NCBI GenBank assembly: GCA_030697685.1
Contig: JAUYPF010000053.1
Coordinates: forward strand, 1-32,255
Direction: 5' to 3'
Source: a bacterium
Lineage (GTDB): Archaea > Nanobdellota > Nanobdellia > SCGC-AAA011-G17 > GW2011-AR17
DNA length: 32,255 nt
This document shows, piece by piece, positions 16,994 to 25,788 of the stretch (position 1 is the first letter of the stretch; every line of letters starts with the position of its first letter). A model generated the notes under the pieces. It searched no databases and was not told the origin of the DNA. It saw only the letters and a program-made list of their open reading frames with translations. The position numbers and the translations under genes were made by a program.

Positions 16994-17099
16994 AAAGAAA
17001 TAATAAATTATATCTTTAAAAAGCTTTTTGGGGAGGCTACTCTTATTAAGTAATTAATAAGGAAAGATTTATTAAAGGTACATTTGCGTAGGAACAAAT

Positions 17100-17960
17100 A
17101 TGGATATAGACAATCTAAGCCTTATAAATCTCTTTTTGGATAAAACAAAGAGAGAGCCTTTAGAAGAACTTGTTGAAATGGGAAAAAACAAGTTAGCAAA
17201 CCCTCCAAAGGTTTGGGCGAATTCTTGCAAGGAGAGATGTACGAATGATGAAGCATGGTATCTATTAATAGATATGTCATTAAGAGTAGATGATTTCTTA
17301 GGGGTGCAAATCAAAGATTTCCCTTCTCTTCATTGTGGGTCTTCATATCCTCTTCCTTTTGTCTTAAGTTCTGTACCTAGTATGAGCGGAGTCGTTTTTG
17401 GCTTGTATCTTGCAAACAAAGCTGTAAGTCTAGAACAAATCTCTGAAGCAAATGTAATTCTTGGAGCGTCCGTATTTTTAAGTGGTGTAAGCACAGCATT
17501 ATTAATAAATGCTGTAAGAGATAATAATTCTGGGCTTTATAATAGAAAAACAAAAAAGATTACTGTAAAAAGAGCTGAGTTCAAACAAAGATTAAGTAGT
17601 ATTTTAGCACATGAATATACACATCATATCCAGAATGAAAGAATTCCTTTCTTCCACCCAAACTATAAAGTTTTTTTTGAAGGGCATGCAATGGGTGTAG
17701 AAAAACATATCACAGAAACTTTGGCAGAGGAGAAAAAAGATTTTGCATATATACAACAATCAAATCATTTACAATCCCATTTGGAAGTAGCTTTAGAAAT
17801 ACTTCAAGACTATAAACAGGGAAAAACGATAAATCCTGCAGAATTATTTTTGACATATCGTCATACAATAGGCCATGCTCTTTTCCAGTTAGCAGAAAGA
17901 AAACATGGAAAAGAAATATATGCTGATGCTTTGAAAGGAAACTATAGCTTTTTGGAGTAA
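17100..17960 (+). CDS. Putative membrane-associated zinc metallopeptidase (HExxH)
   Basis: 286 aa: hydrophobic segments (PFVLSSVPSMSGVVFGLYLA; VILGASVFLSGVSTALLI), LAHEYTHHIQ zinc motif and downstream FFEGHAMGVE. Confidence 0.65.
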   Translation: MDIDNLSLINLFLDKTKREPLEELVEMGKNKLANPPKVWANSCKERCTNDEAWYLLIDMSLRVDDFLGVQIKDFPSLHCGSSYPLPFVLSSVPSMSGVVFGLYLANKAVSLEQISEANVILGASVFLSGVSTALLINAVRDNNSGLYNRKTKKITVKRAEFKQRLSSILAHEYTHHIQNERIPFFHPNYKVFFEGHAMGVEKHITETLAEEKKDFAYIQQSNHLQSHLEVALEILQDYKQGKTINPAELFLTYRHTIGHALFQLAERKHGKEIYADALKGNYSFLE

Positions 17961-17962
17961 AG

Positions 17963-18580
17963 ATGAGAGAGCTAATACATTATGGAACCCTACACCATTT
18001 CCTTCAGGATCCAGAAATAACCACTCCTCAAGTGAGGATTGCAATAGAATATTACTTAGGACTTTTAAGGACAAGGTATATTTCTCTTACTGAAGAACTT
18101 CTACAAGAGCATGAACGTTCTCCTTTTCACCGTATCTATCTAGAGGGAGTATATAAAATTCCAGAGCTTATCACTGGAGATCACGCAGTAACACTTCCTG
18201 CAAGAGCTTTAATGGAAAGAGGTGTATCCTTAGAAGCTACTGAACACAGAGGAGTTTATCTTATGCGATCACTAGAACCAGATATTTTTACCCTTCATAT
18301 AGAGAAATTAAAGCTTTTTCCTAAAGAGTACTTTCTTAATGCCAACCCAGAAATACCAGAGTGGAGAGAGATCCTTGAAGATTTTTTTAAAGATTTAGAA
18401 TATGCAGACATAAATGCAGCCAGAGAATATTGGATTGGAAGAAATATTGCAGCAACATTACAAGAAGGAGAAAGAGCCCTACTTTTCCTAGGAAAAGGCC
18501 ATAATCCAGATAATATAAAGAAATATCTTACAAGCGATACAAAATATACCTACATAGATTTATTTCCAGAAATAAATTAA
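17963..18580 (+). CDS. Hypothetical protein (weak TraB/ChaN-like C-terminus)
   Basis: 205 aa, 2-nt gap after the metallopeptidase gene; REYWIGRNIAATLQEGERALLFLGKGHNPDNIKKYL only loosely recalls TraB-type motifs. Confidence 0.45.
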   Translation: MRELIHYGTLHHFLQDPEITTPQVRIAIEYYLGLLRTRYISLTEELLQEHERSPFHRIYLEGVYKIPELITGDHAVTLPARALMERGVSLEATEHRGVYLMRSLEPDIFTLHIEKLKLFPKEYFLNANPEIPEWREILEDFFKDLEYADINAAREYWIGRNIAATLQEGERALLFLGKGHNPDNIKKYLTSDTKYTYIDLFPEIN

Positions 18581-19608
18581 TAATACTGCTCATCACCAAA
18601 AATTTCATCTGTCTGTTTATTGAGCAATTCTTCAGCAGAACCTTTCAGCATTTTATAATCATCAGGTCTGTAAACTTTAGAACCACCTTTCCCTCTTTTT
18701 TCTTCAACTTCTTCCTTTTTTTCTTCAACAACTTTTGCTTTCTTTTCTTCTACTTGTACTTTTTCCACAACTACAACTTTCTCTTCTTTCTTCTCTTTTC
18801 TATGATCAATAATAACAGTTTTTATTTTTTTCTCTTCTTCTTTTTTCACTTCAGGAGCTTTAGGTTTTTCAACTTCAATTTTTGGTATAGGCGTCTCCTT
18901 GTCTTGGAAAAATTGTTTCAAAAAATCTTCACTAATTTTCTTCCTTCCAGACTCAACAGCCTTTTTACACAGTTCTTCACAAGTCTTCAACATAACACGA
19001 ACATTGTTATTAGATCTTTGGTATATTTTACGTACAATAGAATCAGGAAGTAATGTAAGATTCCCTATACGCTTCTTCACTACTTGCAATGCAAGATCTT
19101 CATTCATCTTTGCCATGCCTACTTCTTCAATATGCGCTTTGAAGCCAGGAACCAATTCCCCTTTCTTAATTCCTTTTCCTACAAGAACAATAGATTTGAT
19201 ATATCCTTCTTGATAATAAGAATAAAGTCGTTCATAATCCTTAGAATTCAATTCTTGTGCTTCATCAAGCAGTAGAATCATTTCTTTAGGTTTAATATCA
19301 AAAAGTTGTCCAACAAAACCATACCTTCCATTAAGAAGTGTTTTAACATTCAATCGTGAATCCATTCTATTACAGCTATAGTAGATAACTTGTTTTTTCC
19401 CCCCAAAATCATTGAGAAGTTTTTTGAGAATACTGCTTTTTCCCTGTCCATAATCTCCTTCTACAAGCACAATTTTATTATTGAGAATTCCATAAGAAAT
19501 TTCATCAACTACTTTATCAAAGCCAATGACCTTATCATGAAATACAGCCGGTTTAATGCTAAAAGGATTAGTATGAAAACCTAGTTCTCGAAACCACACA
19601 TCATTCAT
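18577..19608 (-). CDS. AAA-family ATPase with charged C-terminal extension
   Basis: 343 aa: Walker A VEGDYGQGKSS, Walker B ILLLDEAQEL; Lys/Glu-rich linker and conserved-looking tail RPDDYKMLKGSAEELLNKQTDEIFG. Confidence 0.8.
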   Translation of the reverse strand: MNDVWFRELGFHTNPFSIKPAVFHDKVIGFDKVVDEISYGILNNKIVLVEGDYGQGKSSILKKLLNDFGGKKQVIYYSCNRMDSRLNVKTLLNGRYGFVGQLFDIKPKEMILLLDEAQELNSKDYERLYSYYQEGYIKSIVLVGKGIKKGELVPGFKAHIEEVGMAKMNEDLALQVVKKRIGNLTLLPDSIVRKIYQRSNNNVRVMLKTCEELCKKAVESGRKKISEDFLKQFFQDKETPIPKIEVEKPKAPEVKKEEEKKIKTVIIDHRKEKKEEKVVVVEKVQVEEKKAKVVEEKKEEVEEKRGKGGSKVYRPDDYKMLKGSAEELLNKQTDEIFGDEQYY

Positions 19609-20297
19609 TTTATACCTCTCTCTAAAAGCTTCCTTACATCTTCTTCAGTAAGGTTTTTATTTGCAACGTACGCTTTACAAACATGCTCGCAGTTATTTAA
19701 AAACTTTTGTGTGTTCTTTCCTGATAATTGATATGCTGTTTTAATAGTCCTATCACTCAGAATATGTTCACCTAATTTATCACGAAAAACTTGTACTGCT
19801 TCAAATTCAGAAAGTGAATGCAATTGTATGTTTTTTCGTATTCTTTGTTTAATACTTTCGCTTAAGTGTAATTTTTCATAACTTTTAGTTGTAATAATAA
19901 TAGAACGAAGATGATTGCTATCAAAAAAATATTTTATCCTTTCTAAATTCCTGGAAGAAAGATGTTCAACATCATCAAGAAGAAGGATCATGTTTTTTGG
20001 ATATCTCTTAAATAACCAACCTAAGATGCCATTCTTTTTTGCAAGAATTTCTTCAACATTGAGTTCCTTTTGCAATTCTTTTGCATTAATATAAGCTATT
20101 CTTCCATAGCCCCCAAATTTTTTAATAACTTCTTTCAAAATTTTTGTTTTTCCGCTTCCAGTCTCTCCTTCGATGACAAGAATATTTCCAGAGATAATAG
20201 AATAATAAGCCTCTTTCAAAATTTCTTCATTGCCTACACATCGTGTTTCTTTTTGTAAAGGATTTTCATCAAAATCAAGCTCTTCATACCATTCCAT
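19605..20297 (-). CDS. AAA-family ATPase, paralogue of 18577-19608
   Basis: 230 aa: Walker A IEGETGSGKTK, Walker B ILLLDDVEHL; same N-terminal layout (W..EL.F..NP); 4-nt overlap with downstream paralogue. Confidence 0.8.
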   Translation of the reverse strand: MEWYEELDFDENPLQKETRCVGNEEILKEAYYSIISGNILVIEGETGSGKTKILKEVIKKFGGYGRIAYINAKELQKELNVEEILAKKNGILGWLFKRYPKNMILLLDDVEHLSSRNLERIKYFFDSNHLRSIIITTKSYEKLHLSESIKQRIRKNIQLHSLSEFEAVQVFRDKLGEHILSDRTIKTAYQLSGKNTQKFLNNCEHVCKAYVANKNLTEEDVRKLLERGIK

Positions 20298-20298
20298 C

Positions 20299-20517
20299 TT
20301 ATTCTAGCTCCTGTGCTTTTTTTCTATATTCTTCAGCCTTGGCATACAAAGATTCTGCAAGTTCAAAATCTCCAGAGGTATATGCAGATTCTCCTCTCTT
20401 ATGCGCTCGGCGTGCTTTTCGATAATATTTTTGATGATTCTCCTGGAAAAAAATATAGAGAACAATAATAATGATAAGTACAACAAGCCCAATTCCAAAT
20501 ATTTTCAACCATCCCAT
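20299..20517 (-). CDS. Small membrane-anchored helical (TPR-like) protein
   Basis: 72 aa: TM helix GIGLVVLIIIIVLYIFF followed by a YYRKARRAHKRGESAYTSGDFELAESLYAKAEEYRKKA single TPR-like hairpin; 1-nt gap to the AAA gene. Confidence 0.65.
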   Translation of the reverse strand: MGWLKIFGIGLVVLIIIIVLYIFFQENHQKYYRKARRAHKRGESAYTSGDFELAESLYAKAEEYRKKAQELE

Positions 20518-20620
20518 AAATTCATCTGTTCCTAGAAATTCAGGCTAATTCTCCCTATTTATAAGTATTTTTATTATTCACTACTTAGGTATTAAGCAAG
20601 AAAGTATCTATAGTGAGTAG

Positions 20621-22513
20621 TTACTTTTTGAAAAGAGAAAGAAAAGAAAGCCAAAATTCATAGTACCAAGGAACATTTCGCACAATAATTTTTTCTCTTT
20701 GTTCCATATCATAGCTTGTTCCTAAAGCATCAGTATATGTCATATGAAAAATAATTTCTCCTTCTGCAAATGCTTTTCCAGAAACTTTTGTACTAATAGT
20801 TCTTTGTCCTTCAAGAGAGCTCAAAGAAAATATTCCTACATTTTCGACAGTGAGCAAAAGATCTTTTATGGCACTATCTGTGACAAGAGTAAAATCAATT
20901 TCTTCATTTTCATAAAAATCAATTTCTTTAAAACTAATATCTTCTACACGAAGATTTGGTATTTCAATAATATGCAAATCAAAATATGCGTAGCGCGCTT
21001 CATCATTTCTTTCTGCACGAACCAGAAGTCTTTGGCTTTGATAGTCCTCAAGTGCTATAGTCCATTTTACTTTTTCTTCAGCAGCCAAACATGCTTCTTC
21101 AAAACAAACATCAACATCAGAAAGTTCTCCTTCTAAAGAACAAATCAAAACAGCATTTTCTTCTGAGTAGTATTGTTCTTTATCTAGAGAGCAATCCAAA
21201 GAAACATCATCTAAGTAAGGTTTATCTTCATCAACAGTAAGAGAAGAGATTATTTCTTCTGCATCTTCAAGACTTTCTGTTTCATATATTGATGCGTAGT
21301 CAAAACTAGTTTCTGCACTTCCTCCAAACATTGTCTGTACTTCTATACTTGTCGTGTAAAGATACAATGGATCAACATCTTCAGGCACTTGTATGACCCA
21401 AAAAACATTTTTTTCTTCTTTAGGCTCTAAAAGAACACTCTTAGTATTTTTTCCAATAACATTTGGTGCTTTTGTGAGATATAATTGTACAGGGACATAA
21501 AAAGAATTAGGATTAGAAACAGTAATCTGTATTGGGACATAACTTCCAGGTCCAACAGAATATTTCAATGCTTCTAACTCAAGAGAAATATATTCTTCAG
21601 CAGCCCCGCCAACATGTGCAATAGTTGTTTGAAAATCAACTTCCCCTACATTTATCTCAAGGCCATTTCCTATCCATTCATAAGAAACAGATGCTTCATT
21701 TGATCCAAATTCATCTTTAAATTTAATATGTGAAGGATCAATCCATCCAAAAGTTCCATAAGTAACATCCACAGGCATCCATTGCCCATCAATATATACT
21801 TCTGCCCATCCGTGTGCACCAAAATCATTTTGTAAATTTGTATAGACCATTCCTGATACAAACCGCGCAGGAATTCCTCTGCTCCGTGCAAGAGAGATGA
21901 ATAAATTTGTCATCTCATCACAAACCCCTTCTCTATTTTCTAGGACCCAAGAAGATTTTTGGCTTGCTTGAACATTTAATGTAGAGAGATTATATTCAAT
22001 ATTATTCTGTGTCCAGTTTGCAAGAATAAATACTATTTTATACAAATCATCTTCTCCTCCTATAAGTTCTTCTGCAAGAGCATCAATTTCTGGAGTAATA
22101 TCAATAATCTCAGTTTCCGAAGTATAAACTTGTATCTCTTCTGGAATAGCTGTAGGATAAGAAATTTTATCATAAATTTTAATTAAATTATTTTCCACAA
22201 AGATCTTACTGGAAACAGAAAAATCATATTGTGAGCTATCTCTATTCCAAGTATATTTAACACCATTTTCTGTAATGCCTGTCTCTGCTTGCGGATCAGA
22301 AAGAAATTTTTCAGAGAGAATAGTTTGATGGGAATATTCTTTTGGATAAAATTCCAACTCTGCAGAAATTTCCTGTGCAATACCTTTAGTTTTTTGTATG
22401 TGAGAGGAAATATCTACTTGCAATGTTAAGGAACTAACATTATTGTAATTCTCAACTTCTGCAGAAGCAAAAGGAAGCAGGAGAAGAATAAAAATCCATA
22501 CAACTCTTTTCAT
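20621..22513 (-). CDS. Secreted membrane-anchored transglutaminase-like domain protein
   Basis: 630 aa: signal peptide; NREGVCDEMTNLFISLARSRGIPARFVSGMVY (Cys), GAHGWAEVYIDGQWMPVDVTYG (His, Asp); C-terminal hydrophobic anchor. Confidence 0.88.
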   Translation of the reverse strand: MKRVVWIFILLLLPFASAEVENYNNVSSLTLQVDISSHIQKTKGIAQEISAELEFYPKEYSHQTILSEKFLSDPQAETGITENGVKYTWNRDSSQYDFSVSSKIFVENNLIKIYDKISYPTAIPEEIQVYTSETEIIDITPEIDALAEELIGGEDDLYKIVFILANWTQNNIEYNLSTLNVQASQKSSWVLENREGVCDEMTNLFISLARSRGIPARFVSGMVYTNLQNDFGAHGWAEVYIDGQWMPVDVTYGTFGWIDPSHIKFKDEFGSNEASVSYEWIGNGLEINVGEVDFQTTIAHVGGAAEEYISLELEALKYSVGPGSYVPIQITVSNPNSFYVPVQLYLTKAPNVIGKNTKSVLLEPKEEKNVFWVIQVPEDVDPLYLYTTSIEVQTMFGGSAETSFDYASIYETESLEDAEEIISSLTVDEDKPYLDDVSLDCSLDKEQYYSEENAVLICSLEGELSDVDVCFEEACLAAEEKVKWTIALEDYQSQRLLVRAERNDEARYAYFDLHIIEIPNLRVEDISFKEIDFYENEEIDFTLVTDSAIKDLLLTVENVGIFSLSSLEGQRTISTKVSGKAFAEGEIIFHMTYTDALGTSYDMEQREKIIVRNVPWYYEFWLSFLSLFKK

Positions 22514-22559
22514 TTGTGAATAAATGTTTTTATTTCTATTTAAATTTTTGCATAAATTT

Positions 22560-23357
22560 TTAATATTCTTCTAAAAAAGCACGTAAATCTTCCCAGGAGT
22601 ATGCAATAATGTCTGCTTTAGCTTCTAATGCTTCAGAACGATGATGCATTGCAATCACAACACTCTCAGGATTTCTTTTATGTGCCACCAAAGCCATGCC
22701 TATGTCATCTGTAGTATCCCCAATGACAATCATTCTTTCTGCTTTTTCACAAATCATCCGTGCAATACGCTCTTTATCTTTTGTTCCATAAAGCATTCCA
22801 TGCTGCCTAAAATCTTTTTCTGATAAAGGGTTTCCAAAAGTTTCACGCGCATCAACATGTTCACCATAAATGTCTGCAACAACTTGTAGACTGCAAGAAA
22901 TAAGTGCTCTTCTTCCTTTAATATACTCAAGTGTTTCTTTTGCATGGGGATACATTCTTCTAGGAAGTTTTTTTGCACCTTCTTCAATAAGTTCCTCTGG
23001 AATCTCTTTGAGTGCTTCAAGAAATAAATCCACCAAATGTTTTGTATGTATTTCTCTTTCTGTATCAGGAATTCCATTTGCCAATGTTTTTCGATCATAC
23101 AAGAAAATTTCTATATTTTTTGTAACAAAAGGAGCGAGATGAGAAACAGGAATTCTTGGAAGAAGATATATGGCAAGATCTGCATTTGTTATTCCACGAA
23201 GCAAAGATTCATAATAGCCTCTATGAAGAGTTCCATCAATATCACAGAGTATTCTTTGTGTAAGGCCTTCTTTATTTCCTAGGATTCCTACCAAATCGTA
23301 GGCCTTTCTATTTCCTTGAAGGAAAACTTTTCTATTGAGTAATGGTTGCTCTGTCAT
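22560..23357 (-). CDS. HAD-superfamily hydrolase
   Basis: 265 aa: CDIDGTLHRG, ALISCSLQVVADIYG, IVIGDTTDDIGMAL (HAD motifs I, II and IV). Confidence 0.8.
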   Translation of the reverse strand: MTEQPLLNRKVFLQGNRKAYDLVGILGNKEGLTQRILCDIDGTLHRGYYESLLRGITNADLAIYLLPRIPVSHLAPFVTKNIEIFLYDRKTLANGIPDTEREIHTKHLVDLFLEALKEIPEELIEEGAKKLPRRMYPHAKETLEYIKGRRALISCSLQVVADIYGEHVDARETFGNPLSEKDFRQHGMLYGTKDKERIARMICEKAERMIVIGDTTDDIGMALVAHKRNPESVVIAMHHRSEALEAKADIIAYSWEDLRAFLEEY

Positions 23358-24370
23358 TTTATTAGGAATTCAAGATGTGTTGCTGCCACAGAAAAACCAA
23401 AAACCCATGTATTACTGACTTCTCCATAGCGCTCACCAGTATTTGTAATAGCTTCATATTTTTTTTCAATAATTTCCTTTCCTGTAAGACTTTCTAAATC
23501 CTTGGTAGTCTCTTGAGGAACAAGTGTACCTGCAGAACCTACTTGTTGTTTGAAAAGCCAGTATTTGCTAACACCATGCCTCGTTAAAATGGGAGGGCTA
23601 GGGCGTGTATGTGCGTCTGTATTGTAAATAAGTGGAAAATTATGTTTCTGTGCAAAAACACGGACTGCACTGTTTGTGAATGTCATCCAGAGACTATTTC
23701 CAGCATTAAGACCTTCAAAAAACACAGGAAATTCTTTTGCGATTTTATAGAGCTCTTCAATTTCATCAGGGCTTGGAGGAAGGAAAGCACTAAGTTGTTT
23801 TAGAATAGGAATACTTGTTTTTCCTGCCGGCACAGTAAAAGGATGTGCAATTGTCATGTACGCACCTTGTCTTTGTCCCTCTTCTAAAAGTGCATGGGTT
23901 CCAGAGGCATGCAAACTATCAAAACCTTCTGCAGCAATATGTATTTGATGATTCTCTCGAAGAATACTTGGAGTACTGCCTTCAAGAATGCTTTCTACTT
24001 CAATACCTTTTATGAAAACAACTTGTTCATCTCCACGCTTTGCAATAGTCACATATTTATCCGAGAAAGAAACTTCAATGCCTGCAACTTTTGGAAGAAC
24101 GGCAACAAATTCTTCATAAGGAACTACATGGTTTATAGAATTAAAAAGTCCATACTCAGAAATAGTTTGCATTCCTACCCTTGCGTCAAAAAAAGTATGC
24201 ACAACTGCAGCATAATCTTCTTCTGTTTTGAATAAAGCTCTTCCAATATGAAAATGAGAATCAACAAGAGTTTTTTCTTCTGAAATCTTTTCTCTTCCAG
24301 GAAAATGTGCTCGTACGAAACCCAAATGATCTTTACTAACTTCTAATGCAAAAATAGGGATAGTAAACAT
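23354..24370 (-). CDS. PHP-like metal-dependent phosphoesterase
   Basis: 338 aa: VDSHFHIG, FIKGIEVES, MTIAHPFTVP, PLIYNTDAHTRP match spaced PHP-domain ligands; 4-nt overlap with the HAD gene. Confidence 0.65.
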   Translation of the reverse strand: MFTIPIFALEVSKDHLGFVRAHFPGREKISEEKTLVDSHFHIGRALFKTEEDYAAVVHTFFDARVGMQTISEYGLFNSINHVVPYEEFVAVLPKVAGIEVSFSDKYVTIAKRGDEQVVFIKGIEVESILEGSTPSILRENHQIHIAAEGFDSLHASGTHALLEEGQRQGAYMTIAHPFTVPAGKTSIPILKQLSAFLPPSPDEIEELYKIAKEFPVFFEGLNAGNSLWMTFTNSAVRVFAQKHNFPLIYNTDAHTRPSPPILTRHGVSKYWLFKQQVGSAGTLVPQETTKDLESLTGKEIIEKKYEAITNTGERYGEVSNTWVFGFSVAATHLEFLIK

Positions 24371-24419
24371 CCTATTAAATGAAAATGGTTTCTTTAAATA
24401 CCTTGCGATAAAGGATATT

Positions 24420-24893
24420 TCATTTCTTTTGTCCTACAAGAAGAATGTTGGCTTTAGACAGAAACTGCTCTCTTTTCAATTCATCAATAATGTAAAACAC
24501 TTCCTCCTTCTCAACACCAAAAAATTGTCCTAATGTATCAATATGTTCTTCCATTTCTCGCATAGTCTTAAAGATAAATTCAGCCATAAAGTCATAGCCA
24601 TTATTGATTTTATACAACTCATTGAGAGCAGGGCATTTCAATAAATGCTCTCGTAGTTTCTCCATTTCTGTTTTCTTTACTTTGAGCAATACTCGAGCAC
24701 GTGCACTAAATCCCAATTGAGAAAAATCAATGAGTGCAGTATGTTTATGAATAATACCATTGTTATAGCTTTTCATTTTATCATAGATTGTTGATATAGG
24801 AATTTTTGTGACTTTACTCATTTCTGTAAGACTAATTCTACAATTCCCTCGCAAAAGAGAAACAATTACTTCATCTTCATTTTTCATAGGCAA
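24420..24893 (-). CDS. Lrp/AsnC-family transcriptional regulator
   Basis: 157 aa: N-terminal winged HTH (VIVSLLRGNCRISLTEMSKVTKIPISTIYDKMKSY) and RAM-like alpha/beta C-terminus. Confidence 0.78.
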   Translation of the reverse strand: MPMKNEDEVIVSLLRGNCRISLTEMSKVTKIPISTIYDKMKSYNNGIIHKHTALIDFSQLGFSARARVLLKVKKTEMEKLREHLLKCPALNELYKINNGYDFMAEFIFKTMREMEEHIDTLGQFFGVEKEEVFYIIDELKREQFLSKANILLVGQKK

Positions 24894-25018
24894 TACCTCT
24901 GAGAATAAGAAGAGAATTTGCTATAAAGTTCTAATCCCAATGAAGTACATATAATCTATACTTTTCACAAAGCTTATTAGGGAAGAAAAAATAATCTCTA
25001 TGGACATCAAAATGTGTC

Positions 25019-25044
25019 TGGCGCAGTTCGGTGATACTGCGCCA
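25019..25044. promoter_or_regulatory. GC-rich hairpin in the divergent intergenic region
   Basis: TGGCGCAG-TTCGGTGATA-CTGCGCCA: perfect 8-bp arms, 10-nt loop, notably GC-rich for this AT-rich sequence. Confidence 0.7.
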
Positions 25045-25052
25045 CATATCTT

Positions 25053-25081
25053 AAAGCCTCAAATTCAGGCTTTTAAGCCTG
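25053..25081. promoter_or_regulatory. Mutually exclusive hairpin arms
   Basis: AAAGCCT(25053-25059)..AGGCTTT(25067-25073) and CAGGCTT(25066-25072)-TT-AAGCCTG(25075-25081): the middle arm can pair with either neighbour. Confidence 0.65.
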
Positions 25082-25155
25082 TATAAAGGCATTCCAAAAG
25101 ACTTAAATAGTAGTATTGTCACTTAAAAGTAACAAAAAGGAGTGTAAAACACAAA

Positions 25156-25776
25156 ATGGTAAACGCACAAACACAACCAAACCCTAATGCAAAATATGAA
25201 GCATTAACGGATATTATGTTAACAGAAGCACCTGAAAGAACAGGAGCATTAGAAGATCGTTTAACTATAGCATGGGCAAATCATGTGCAAGCAAACACTG
25301 CAGATCATGGAAAAGGCCTTGGTGAAGCAATGTACACTGCTGCTGACACCTATGTTCGTCAAGAATTATATGGTATTACCGGAGCACTTCCAGGAAATGC
25401 AAACTTAGGAACACAGCTTGATGCAATAATCGCACAAACAATTGGTGTAACAAAATCCCAATTGGTTGATACCTACAAAGACAAAAAAATAGTTCATGTA
25501 GCAGATATCGAAGGTGTGACTGATGCATGTAAGAAAGCAATGGGAAAATCCTTGCAAGGAATTCAAGCAACAAGATTAAAAGATCTTGGACAAGATGATT
25601 TCGAAGCATTCAAAAGCTATGTGCTTGGTCTTGCTGGAGAAGTTGGTGCTACAAACTTAAAAGCAGATAAAATGCCAACATTACATGCAGCAATTGAACA
25701 GTATATGCAAATGATGCCTTTAATTGCTCAATACAGAGGCTTGAAAAAAGCTGCTTCAGAAAGAACTTACGAATAA
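25156..25776 (+). CDS. Hypothetical soluble helical protein
   Basis: 206 aa; TATA-like TTAAATA near 25103-25109, GGAG Shine-Dalgarno-like at 25139-25142; no family recognised. Confidence 0.75.
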   Translation: MVNAQTQPNPNAKYEALTDIMLTEAPERTGALEDRLTIAWANHVQANTADHGKGLGEAMYTAADTYVRQELYGITGALPGNANLGTQLDAIIAQTIGVTKSQLVDTYKDKKIVHVADIEGVTDACKKAMGKSLQGIQATRLKDLGQDDFEAFKSYVLGLAGEVGATNLKADKMPTLHAAIEQYMQMMPLIAQYRGLKKAASERTYE

Positions 25777-25788
25777 ATCTTCTTTCTT

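Noticed and set aside
17042-17061. Inverted repeat CTTATTA-AGTAAT-TAATAAG upstream of the metallopeptidase gene
   Set aside because: AT-rich and plausible by chance; no supporting promoter geometry worked out.
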